Shown here: positions 1 to 7,006 of the stretch, in pieces
Layout: every line of letters begins with the position of its first letter
How positions within the stretch are numbered: the stretch's first letter is position 1
Source: Rhodococcus sovatensis
Lineage (GTDB): Bacteria; Actinomycetota; Actinomycetes; Mycobacteriales; Mycobacteriaceae
Direction: 5' to 3'
Assembly: GCF_037327425.1 (NCBI RefSeq)
Contig: NZ_CP147846.1
Span: 5,332,001-5,396,000 of the forward strand
Length of the DNA stretch: 64,000 nucleotides
The notes under the pieces: generated by a model
What the model saw: only the letters and a program-made list of their open reading frames with translations
Database searches by the model: none
Told to the model about the DNA's origin: nothing
Translations under genes and position numbers: made by a program

Positions 1-357
1 CACCTGAGCGAGCAGCGGCAATCCAAGGTAGGTGGCGACCGAGACTCCGTCCCTACACGATCGGAGGTCGGTGATCGCGGACCACACCGCTGCCGCGACC
101 GCCGGATGCGTGTGGGCAAGAGCGTCGTCCAGGCTGATCGAGTCGTCGCCCCGCACGCCGACTGCACGGAGTTCGGTGTCGATACGCGCCACATCCAGTC
201 GCGCGTATACCGAGGTGACGACTTCACCGTGGCCGCACAACCCCGTCGCGGGGTCGGTCGCGGTGACCGTGATGGCATCGCGAGTGGACATGACCCCGCG
301 GCTGATCCGGAATGGGGTGGCCAAGACGAGGGTATGGACGGTCCAGGTCAACTTCAT
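1..357 (-). CDS. Dipeptide-epimerase-like enolase-superfamily protein (N-terminal part, runs off left edge)
   Basis: The ATG at 357 overlaps the stop of the upstream PLP-enzyme gene by ATGA (354-357), which fixes the start. The 119 visible residues begin MKLTWTVHTLVLATPFRISR and look like the N-terminal capping domain of the mandelate racemase/muconate-lactonizing group, closest in feel to L-Ala-D/L-Glu (dipeptide) epimerases. The catalytic barrel with its Lys and metal-binding Asp/Glu lies outside the window, so the reaction cannot be confirmed. As the last visible gene of a four-gene, translationally coupled operon it probably epimerises an amino-acid or dipeptide-like intermediate made by its partners. 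That role is inference. Confidence 0.72.
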   Translation of the reverse strand, partial: MKLTWTVHTLVLATPFRISRGVMSTRDAITVTATDPATGLCGHGEVVTSVYARLDVARIDTELRAVGVRGDDSISLDDALAHTHPAVAAAVWSAITDLRSCRDGVSVATYLGLPLLAQV

Positions 358-1427
358 GCCGTCGATGCCTCCGCCGTGTCGATGATCGGGTCCGGTGCCT
401 GCACCGATTGGCATCGGGTCCAACACCCGGTGGGGTCGTGGCAGTCCTCGATTTCGTGTGGTGATGTGCGTGGCGGGTCGAGGAAGCGGTGCCGGTGGCA
501 CCAGTCGTCATCGAAGATGCTGCGCAGGTAGCGGTCTGGGCCGTCCGGGAAGATGGTGACCACAGTGCCGGGCCACCTCGCGGCGGCCCACCCGGCGACG
601 GTGGCGGTCGCACCGGTGGACCAGCCGCCAGTATGGAAGCCGCCGCGAGCCAGGGCTCGGCAAGCGTGCACGGCCTCGCGCGGGCCCGCCCAGTGGACTT
701 CGTCGAACATCCCGTACTGCACGTTGCCCGGATGCACGTTGCTGCCGAGACCACGCATGACCCGGTTGGCGGCAGGCTGACCGAAAATAGCCGATCCGAC
801 CGCGTCGACCCCGATGATCCGCAGATCCGGCCATACTTGCCGCAACCGGAGACCGACGCCGCTGCTGTGACCGCCGGTCCCGACACTGCACACCAGTGCG
901 TCGGCCCGATCGATTCCGTGCATGGCAAGGCCCTCGACGATTTCGTCGGCCAATCCGTGATAGCCGGCGGCGTTGTCGGGGTTGTCGTACTGGTTGGGCC
1001 AGTACGCGCCCGGTTCTGCTGCAAGAATGCGCTGCAGGACATCGAGGCGAGCTTGCTGCCATCCACCGGTGGGATGGGGTGTCTCGACGATTTCGAGGGT
1101 CGCGCCCAGTGCCTTCAGGAGATTGCGCATAGCGGGTTCGAGTTCGCGGTCCACCACCAAGGTGACCGGATGTCCCAGTGGTTGTGCGACATACGCCAAT
1201 CCCACTCCCAGTGTGCCGCTGGTGGATTCGACGATTCGCGCGCCGCCCCGCAACTCGCCTCGACGCCGCGCACCGACCAGCATCGACAGCGCCGACCGAG
1301 CTTTGAGGCCGCCGAAGCCGAGCGACTCGATCTTCGCGAAATATCCCGGATGCGGCCCGGGTACCGGGGTGTCGATGCGCACGAGCGGGCTGTGCCCGAC
1401 CCGTGCCAGCGTTTCGGTCACGGTCAT
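354..1427 (-). CDS. PLP-dependent cysteine-synthase-family enzyme
   Basis: A 357-residue fold-type II PLP enzyme related to cysteine synthase and SbnA-type synthases. The lysine context is GGLKARSA near residue 45, a substrate loop ESTSGTLG follows near residue 70, and the phosphate-binding glycine loop is SVGTGGHSSG near residue 185. A C-terminal extension contains a Cys/His-rich stretch (WCHRHRF, CHDPTGCW) that could bind a metal; this is unusual for the family. The ATG at 1427 overlaps the upstream stop by ATGA. In metallophore pathways such enzymes make diaminopropionate-type building blocks, but the substrate here is unknown. Confidence 0.85.
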   Translation of the reverse strand: MTVTETLARVGHSPLVRIDTPVPGPHPGYFAKIESLGFGGLKARSALSMLVGARRRGELRGGARIVESTSGTLGVGLAYVAQPLGHPVTLVVDRELEPAMRNLLKALGATLEIVETPHPTGGWQQARLDVLQRILAAEPGAYWPNQYDNPDNAAGYHGLADEIVEGLAMHGIDRADALVCSVGTGGHSSGVGLRLRQVWPDLRIIGVDAVGSAIFGQPAANRVMRGLGSNVHPGNVQYGMFDEVHWAGPREAVHACRALARGGFHTGGWSTGATATVAGWAAARWPGTVVTIFPDGPDRYLRSIFDDDWCHRHRFLDPPRTSPHEIEDCHDPTGCWTRCQSVQAPDPIIDTAEASTA

Positions 1428-2263
1428 CGCAGACACGATCCGCGATACAGGTGGACCGGGCTGGCATCTCCGGTGAGCCAGAAGAACGGATACGGCTCCG
1501 CCGAGAGGGCGTCGACCCCGCACCCGAGCAGCTCCCGGGCGACCGCGGCCCCGCTCTGTGCGAAAACCGTGACCGGAATCGGCCGGTCGGACGCGGTTAC
1601 CAGGGCGTGCAACCGGTCGAAGGTGCCGTTGCCGAGCATCATTCCGCTGGCCAACACCGCATCACAGTCGTCGAGCGCCTCGGTGAAGTCGGTGACGATT
1701 GCCTCGCCCCATTCAGTGACCCCGCCCTTCAGATCGCATGGCACATAGCCCAGACCGCGATCGCGCAAGCAGGCGAGCAGCGAGTTGACCACCCCGATCA
1801 CCAGCACCCGCCCGTTCTGCGGTGTATCGACCAGCCCAGTTACTGCCCATGCGCGGGCTAGTGATCGCTGCACAGAATCGCCTGCAGGTACCTGCACCGT
1901 CTCTGCGCGGGCATCGCTGGAGTGGGGACACAGATGGGCCAGATATGCGTCGAGAGCAGCCACCCGAACGGCCGAATCCTCGTGGTGGAGCAGATCGGTG
2001 ACCGGCACCCCTGCACAGGCGTGCACCACTTCTGGGTCCATCGACCCAGGTTCTACCGCGCACGAGCCGGTTGCCGCACCCACTCGCAGGCTGAGCACCT
2101 GGTTGCGATAACCGCCGCTGCGCCCGTCGTGCCGAACCCCCTGATAGGTGGTGAAGGCGACCGACACTGCAATGTCATCGGCCGGAGCAAGCTCAGGATC
2201 GGTACGATACCGATCCAGTAGCGCAGCAATGGTGCCGGCATTCGCCTCGGCGCTCATGGTCAT
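1424..2263 (-). CDS. DUF364-like Rossmann protein (putative heavy-metal chelation family)
   Basis: A 279-residue protein with an N-terminal DUF4213-like part (SVAFTTYQGVRHDGRSGG) and a C-terminal Rossmann-like part (VLVIGVVNSLL near residue 150, SGMMLGNGTFDRL near residue 208). This matches the DUF364 group, described as possibly involved in heavy-metal chelation. The biochemical role is not established. Both ends overlap neighbours by ATGA (2260-2263 and 1424-1427), so its stoichiometry is probably coupled to the ATP-grasp and PLP enzymes. A second ATG lies two codons downstream; the first is preferred because it makes the ATGA overlap. Confidence 0.75.
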   Translation of the reverse strand: MTMSAEANAGTIAALLDRYRTDPELAPADDIAVSVAFTTYQGVRHDGRSGGYRNQVLSLRVGAATGSCAVEPGSMDPEVVHACAGVPVTDLLHHEDSAVRVAALDAYLAHLCPHSSDARAETVQVPAGDSVQRSLARAWAVTGLVDTPQNGRVLVIGVVNSLLACLRDRGLGYVPCDLKGGVTEWGEAIVTDFTEALDDCDAVLASGMMLGNGTFDRLHALVTASDRPIPVTVFAQSGAAVARELLGCGVDALSAEPYPFFWLTGDASPVHLYRGSCLR

Positions 2264-3546
2264 CTCGCAGAAACCTCGCTGTAGGTGACCGAGATCGACG
2301 ACAACAGTTCCTCGGCAAGTGGCCGGGCCCCGGTGACATCGGGAGAAACGACGATGGCACTACCCAGGTAGCTGTTGTTGTCCACCCCGGCGCCCGTGTG
2401 ATGACCAGTTGCCTTGAACACCGACGACGCCACCGCTGGATGCGCCGCGACCGCATCCAACCCGTGCAGTTCCGCGACGATTCCCGACTCTTCGGGTATC
2501 AGCATGCGCACCGCGGCACTGCGCGGTCGTGCGCCATCGTCCTCGAGCTCCGAAATCACAGCGGCGGGATCACGTCCGAGTGCGAGCTCGACAGCCACTC
2601 GCGGCAGGTCGATTCCGGTGACGTGCTTGATCAACTCGGTGATCTGATTGCCGGCCGGACGAGGATTGATCTCGATGATCCGCGGACCGAAGGTCGTCAA
2701 GCGCAGCTCGGTGTGTACTACCCCGTGATCGAGTCCGATCGCACTGATTGCAGCCTCGGCGGCAGTGACCAATACTGCACGGTCCCCGGCAGGCAGGTCG
2801 GCCGGGAACATATGCCCCGTTTCCACGAAACCGGACACCCCTCCGAGGCTCTTGTCGGTCACCCCCACCGTGTGGATATCGCCGTGTCGAATCCAGCTCT
2901 CCACGCTGAACTCCTGGCCGTCGAGCAATTCCTCGAGCAGCACCACTGGGCTGCGATGCTGCCCGCGCGCATTCACCGCGAACCCCCGCAACTCGGCGAC
3001 CGCATCCTCCACCGTCGGCAAATCATCGGCGCGGCGCACGAACATTCCCGCGCACAGATCCGTGGGCTTGACCACCAGTGGGTATCCGACAGTCTCGGCC
3101 GCCGCACGGAGGCGATTCAGGTCGGCGACGGGCGCGGTCGCGTGGCGCGGCCCCGGAATCCCCATCCGATCCAACCTCGCCCGGGTACGTGACTTGTCGC
3201 ACGCGATCTCGACCCCCTCCGGCTCTGGACCGGGAAGCCCCAGTGCCCTTGCGATTCTCGCTGCGGTGGGCAGGTAGTAGTCGCAGCTGGTCAGAACTCC
3301 CGCGATCGGCGCCTCGGCGTCGATCCGGCGTGCCGCGTCGACGGCCGCGTCCGGATTGTTGGTTTCCGCTGTGACTACGGCCCGGCCCCGGCGCAGGGGG
3401 TGCGGCGATCCGTCCGGCAAGGATTCCGGGTAGTGCTCCGGTCGCCTCGTCAGGAACGTGAACTCGACCCCCGCATCCGCTACTGCCCTGGGCAGCAGTG
3501 TGCCCATCGCGCCGACCCAGCTCTCCACCATCAACAGGTGTGTCAC
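2260..3546 (-). CDS. ATP-grasp ligase, first gene of putative metallophore operon
   Basis: About 428 residues with an ATP-grasp core: nucleotide-binding VGYPLVVKPTDLCAGMFV near residue 155, LLEELLDGQEFSVES near 205, and the metal-binding end RIIEINPRPAGNQ near 300. Such enzymes join a carboxylate to an amine through an acyl phosphate. The GTG at 3546 is chosen because GGAGCGGAGG lies about 6 nt upstream; longer in-frame starts would sit on top of the operator. It leads an operon of four ATGA-linked genes and lies about 40 bp below a Zur/Fur-like palindrome. The substrate is unknown. Confidence 0.85.
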   Translation of the reverse strand: MTHLLMVESWVGAMGTLLPRAVADAGVEFTFLTRRPEHYPESLPDGSPHPLRRGRAVVTAETNNPDAAVDAARRIDAEAPIAGVLTSCDYYLPTAARIARALGLPGPEPEGVEIACDKSRTRARLDRMGIPGPRHATAPVADLNRLRAAAETVGYPLVVKPTDLCAGMFVRRADDLPTVEDAVAELRGFAVNARGQHRSPVVLLEELLDGQEFSVESWIRHGDIHTVGVTDKSLGGVSGFVETGHMFPADLPAGDRAVLVTAAEAAISAIGLDHGVVHTELRLTTFGPRIIEINPRPAGNQITELIKHVTGIDLPRVAVELALGRDPAAVISELEDDGARPRSAAVRMLIPEESGIVAELHGLDAVAAHPAVASSVFKATGHHTGAGVDNNSYLGSAIVVSPDVTGARPLAEELLSSISVTYSEVSAR

Positions 3547-3585
3547 CAATGTCCTCCGCTCCCCAACGCATCCACGCGTGAACAG

Positions 3586-3606
3586 TAATGACAACCGTTA
3601 TCAATA
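3586..3606. promoter_or_regulatory. Zur/Fur-like operator palindrome
   Basis: TGACAACCGTTATCA (3589-3603) has perfect TGA/TCA and AAC/GTT arms, flanked by a further TA/TA pair. It resembles the TGA-n-AA-n3-TT-n-TCA pattern of Fur-superfamily (especially Zur) boxes in actinobacteria. It sits about 40 bp upstream of the ATP-grasp start, where a repressor would block transcription. Assignment to zinc rather than iron is inference. Confidence 0.5.
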
Positions 3607-3708
3607 GCAAGCGGGGTGGTTCATGCGTCGCCCCTGTCAGTGCTCAGGGTGAGGTTCGGACCTGCTGTCGGGCAGCACTATTCGCCCGAAAATTCTCTCG
3701 GAAAGCAC

Positions 3709-3735
3709 TTGGCAGTCGACCGGTGAGAGTGCTAA
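3709..3735. promoter_or_regulatory. CIRCE element (HrcA operator)
   Basis: TTGGCAGTC, a 9-nt spacer and GAGTGCTAA match the CIRCE consensus TTAGCACTC-N9-GAGTGCTAA with a perfect right arm, two mismatches on the left and exactly the right spacing. It lies about 70 bp upstream of the hsp20 start, so HrcA repression of that gene is expected. Confidence 0.85.
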
Positions 3736-3807
3736 TTTCTTCATTGCACAGTGAAGTAGCAGCCCGCTACAGGGGCGGGTGCAACGTCAGTACAGGAGGT
3801 GGTTGCT

Positions 3808-4251
3808 GTGCTTCGCTTCGATCCGTTTCGTGACCTCGATACCCTCACTGCAGGGATGCTCGGTGCGTCGTCAGGTTCGGACCGTGCCCCACGTTTCATG
3901 CCGATGGACCTGTACAAGGTCGATGACCACTACGTTCTGAGCGCCGACCTGCCCGGCGTGGACCCTGGATCGATCGATGTCGACGTCGATCGCGGCACCC
4001 TGACGCTGACAGCGCACCGAACTGCTCCGGGTAGTGAAGGTGTGCAGTGGATTTCCTCCGAGCGATTCGCCGGCACGTACCGTCGTCAGCTCTCGCTCGG
4101 GGAGGGAATCGACACCGAGAGAATTTCTGCCTCGTACGACAACGGTGTGCTCTCGGTGACCATTCCGCTCGCCGAGCGGGCGAAGCCGCGCAGGATCGAG
4201 ATCGCGCGGTCCGACGACGCCGAGTCCAGACGGACCATCGAAGCGTCGTAG
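3808..4251 (+). CDS. Small heat-shock protein Hsp20/alpha-crystallin family
   Basis: A 147-residue small heat-shock protein. The N-terminus MLRFDPFRDLD and the alpha-crystallin domain (PMDLYKVDDHYVLSADLPGV near residue 30 through GVLSVTIPLAE near 115) are characteristic, including the conserved GVL motif. These proteins hold unfolded proteins in an ATP-independent way in the cytoplasm. AGGAGGT at 3794-3800 is 7 nt before the GTG at 3808; an upstream GTG at 3799 overlaps the Shine-Dalgarno sequence and is rejected. A CIRCE box upstream predicts heat induction. Confidence 0.93.
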   Translation: MLRFDPFRDLDTLTAGMLGASSGSDRAPRFMPMDLYKVDDHYVLSADLPGVDPGSIDVDVDRGTLTLTAHRTAPGSEGVQWISSERFAGTYRRQLSLGEGIDTERISASYDNGVLSVTIPLAERAKPRRIEIARSDDAESRRTIEAS

Positions 4252-4260
4252 GCGTCGGCA

Positions 4261-4289
4261 GGCCGGGGACAGCCGCATTGTCCCCGGCC
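4261..4289. terminator. Bidirectional hairpin between convergent genes
   Basis: A perfect 11-bp stem (GGCCGGGGACA / TGTCCCCGGCC) with a 7-nt loop lies ten bases after the hsp20 stop and just beyond the stop of the convergent EAL gene. There is no T-tract, as is common in actinobacteria. Confidence 0.8.
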
Positions 4290-4312
4290 TCGCTGCGGCG
4301 TACGTACAGGCG

Positions 4313-5545
4313 CTAAAGACCCAATCGATGTAGCAGGACGGTTGCTGCGTCGAGCACGACGTTTCGGTCGTAGGTCAGCCGGTAGTGGTAGGTGTGCCGT
4401 CCGTTATCGCCCGGACCGCGGTCCAACCCGACCAACGCTGCCGTCTGGAACGGGGCAACGACGATGACAGACCGTTCCAAGGCCAGTGGATCGGATGCAT
4501 CGACGGTGACGGCGCGATAGCGCACAGTGGTTCTGGCCGGATACGGCTCGAACACTGCCGTCAGCGCTGAAAGAGCTGCCAACTCGTCGAGGAGCGCATC
4601 GAAGGAGCTTCGGTCGCCGTGACCAGGCCCGCGGGTGGCGATGACGATAGTCGACGGCCCCATCGCGGCTGCAGTGCGCAGCAGTCCGATCTCCATCTCG
4701 TCGTACAGCGACCGATCGCTGCGCCGTGGCGCTCCGAGAGCACTGACCACTCCGTACGGCGTCACTGCCGTCGGTACGCGGACCGTCACTGCCGGTTCCG
4801 GGTGGGCGGGGCGATGAACAGTGCGGGTCTGCGTGAAGCTGGGCAACGGTCCAGGGACGCCGTACAGCCAGCCCTGTCCCTCGGTTGCACCCATGTCCAG
4901 CGCCGTGCGCTCGTGCAGTTCGGTCTCGATCCCTTCGGCGAGAATGCGTGAACCCGTCCGATCGGATTCCGCGGCTACTGCAGCGACGATTACCGCAGTC
5001 TCTGACGTCGATCTGCCCTGGACCATTCTCATATCGAGCTTGATGACGTCCGGGCGAATGAGAGGCAGCAAAGCCAAGCTGGAGGAGTCGGCACCGACGT
5101 CGTCGATCGCTACGCGCCACCCGAGGTGACGAGCGTGCTCGACGGCTCGGAGCAGACCCGCTGGGTTGCGCATCAAGTGGCGCTCGGTTATTTCGACAGT
5201 GATCGACAAGGCACCGGCCGCAGCGAGCAGGTCCGCGCAGTCAGCCGGAGGCGGAGCGTCAAGTGCGACCGGTTCTGCGTTGACGAACAAGGCCAGTTCG
5301 GGAGGCATATGGGCGTCGAGTGCCCCGCGCAGAGCTGCGAGTCTGCACCGCCAATCGAAGGCGACCGTCGCGTTCATCGTGTGGGCGGCCTCGAGCAATT
5401 CGATCGGGCTGGCCCATGGGCTGTCTGCACACGGCCTGGTCAGCGCTTCGTAGCCCACGACAGCGCGGCTGTCGAGCGCGACCACAGGTTGATAAACCGG
5501 CTCGATCCCCACCGTCAGCGGCGTCAGCGGCAGTGGCTGGCTCAC
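4313..5545 (-). CDS. EAL-domain phosphodiesterase with C-terminal DICT domain
   Basis: A 410-residue protein with an N-terminal EAL domain (about residues 10-235) and a C-terminal DICT-type sensory domain (about 255-405). Catalytic residues are largely preserved: GYEALTR, the Asn of FVNAEP, EITER, AIDDVG, IKLDM, ILAEGIETE and GQGWLYG, so it is probably an active cyclic-di-GMP phosphodiesterase. DICT domains often accompany light- or redox-linked signalling proteins. It converges on hsp20. A second, larger GGDEF-EAL protein lies 1.5 kb away, so this short region may hold both synthesis and breakdown of the messenger. Confidence 0.88.
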   Translation of the reverse strand: MSQPLPLTPLTVGIEPVYQPVVALDSRAVVGYEALTRPCADSPWASPIELLEAAHTMNATVAFDWRCRLAALRGALDAHMPPELALFVNAEPVALDAPPPADCADLLAAAGALSITVEITERHLMRNPAGLLRAVEHARHLGWRVAIDDVGADSSSLALLPLIRPDVIKLDMRMVQGRSTSETAVIVAAVAAESDRTGSRILAEGIETELHERTALDMGATEGQGWLYGVPGPLPSFTQTRTVHRPAHPEPAVTVRVPTAVTPYGVVSALGAPRRSDRSLYDEMEIGLLRTAAAMGPSTIVIATRGPGHGDRSSFDALLDELAALSALTAVFEPYPARTTVRYRAVTVDASDPLALERSVIVVAPFQTAALVGLDRGPGDNGRHTYHYRLTYDRNVVLDAATVLLHRLGL

Positions 5546-5677
5546 GTGGCGCCTTCCCTCTAGAACGGATTCCCGACAGCCCCCCAGCTCGCACCATCAT
5601 GCCCCGCTGGTGGGGACGGGCGCAGAGTCGGGTTATAGAGTTCCGACTACGCGTCGGGCAACGAACGGGAGTTCACG

Positions 5678-6985
5678 ATGGCAGGCGGGGAGCCTGATCT
5701 CGGTACAGATCTGTTCGCAGGCCGCTATCGGCTCCGTGAGGTGCTCGGCCGCGGTGGGATGGCCGACGTGTATCGCGCCGACGACCAGGTGCTCGGCCGC
5801 TCGGTCGCAGTGAAGATCTTCAGACACGGTCAGCCGCTGAGTGCACCTCGCATCGACGCCGAGACTCGGACCCTGGCTGCGCTGTCGCACCCGGGGCTTG
5901 TCACCTTGTTCGACGCTGGGACTGCATCCGGCGGCCCGTATCTGGTAATGGAATTCGTCGACGGCCACACGCTCGGAACGTTCCGGTCCGGACACGCACT
6001 TCGGCCCGCAGCGGTGGCCCGCATCGGTCACGAGCTTGCTCAGGCGCTGGCGTACATACACTCTCGTGGAGTAGTCCACCGCGACATCAAACCGGCCAAC
6101 ATTCTGCTCGGTGGTTCGCCCGCGGCACCGACCGTCAAGCTCGCCGATTTCGGAATTGCCCGCATCGTCGATGCCGAAAGGCTGACCGAGCACGGAACAA
6201 GCGTCGGCACAGCGCATTACGTCAGCCCCGAACAAGCCACAGGTGTCACTGCCGGACCACCGTCCGACGTCTACTCGCTGGGCCTCGTGCTCATCGAGTG
6301 CCTTGTCGGGCGAATGGTGTTCGAGGGCAGTGCCGTCGCGGCGGCCGTGGCCAGGTTGCACCACGATCCCGTGGTCCCGGTCGAGTTCGGCAGTCAGTGG
6401 TCCTCGCTACTGACCGACATGACGTCCCGACGCCCGCAGGATCGACCGTCGGCAGCTGATGTTGCGTCCCGTCTGCGGATGGTCGACACCGGTTCGCCGT
6501 CGGCAACCGCGGTGATGAAGATCCCGGCCGACGTCCCAGCTGTCGTCCCGTTCGAACGCGATGACGGTCGACGACCAACTCGCGCTTGGGTTCTGCCGAT
6601 CGCCGCCGTGGCCGCCCTGTTGCTCGCCCTCGCGCTCGGTTGGTCGGCATTCGAGTCCGACGAGTCTCCTGTCCTCGAGCCGGCGGGGCCGTCCACCTCG
6701 GAGATTCTGCCGGCACAGACAACCGCGCAGGCCACTGTCGAGTCGGCGCCGGAATCGGTGTCGCTTGCCCCTGTCGTCGTTCCGGCGCCGGTCGTTCCCC
6801 TCTCCCCAGAACCCGTGCCTGTGGAAACCGCGAACCCGAACAGCGGCGCTCCGGGAAACAGTGGCAACGGAAACAACGGCAACGGGAACGGCGGTAACGG
6901 GAACGGCGGTAACGGGAACGGCGGTAACGGGAACGGCAGTAACGGCAACGGCAATGGAAACAACGGCAACGGAAACCGCAATTGA
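5678..6985 (+). CDS. Transmembrane Ser/Thr protein kinase with Asn-Gly repeat tail
   Basis: A 435-residue Hanks-type (PknB-like) kinase. Seen are the glycine loop GRGGMADVY near residue 24, the VAVK lysine near 46, HRDIKPANILL near 134 and DFGIAR near 157. A single membrane helix (WVLPIAAVAALLLALALGW) follows near residue 307, then a Pro/Val/Glu-rich extracellular stretch and a tail of about 40 residues made almost only of Asn and Gly. No PASTA repeats are present. GGGAG precedes the ATG. The repeated codons make the tail prone to length change. Ligand and substrates are unknown. Confidence 0.93.
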   Translation: MAGGEPDLGTDLFAGRYRLREVLGRGGMADVYRADDQVLGRSVAVKIFRHGQPLSAPRIDAETRTLAALSHPGLVTLFDAGTASGGPYLVMEFVDGHTLGTFRSGHALRPAAVARIGHELAQALAYIHSRGVVHRDIKPANILLGGSPAAPTVKLADFGIARIVDAERLTEHGTSVGTAHYVSPEQATGVTAGPPSDVYSLGLVLIECLVGRMVFEGSAVAAAVARLHHDPVVPVEFGSQWSSLLTDMTSRRPQDRPSAADVASRLRMVDTGSPSATAVMKIPADVPAVVPFERDDGRRPTRAWVLPIAAVAALLLALALGWSAFESDESPVLEPAGPSTSEILPAQTTAQATVESAPESVSLAPVVVPAPVVPLSPEPVPVETANPNSGAPGNSGNGNNGNGNGGNGNGGNGNGGNGNGSNGNGNGNNGNGNRN

Positions 6986-7006
6986 TGCGCGCAGGTGTTC
7001 CGACGG

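Noticed and set aside
224..1066. Long open frame opposite and across the PLP-enzyme gene
   Set aside because: Arg/Thr/Ser-rich composition and full overlap with a well-supported enzyme; a shadow frame typical of high-GC DNA.
489..1748. 419-codon plus-strand frame antisense to the PLP and DUF364-like genes
   Set aside because: No domain, no ribosome site, antisense to two strongly supported coupled genes.
3709..3735. HAIR (HspR) element before hsp20
   Set aside because: No CTTGAGT-N7-ACTCAAG pattern; the sequence fits CIRCE.
6840..6985. CRISPR-like short repeats
   Set aside because: The repeats are in-frame Asn-Gly codons of the kinase tail with no unique spacers.
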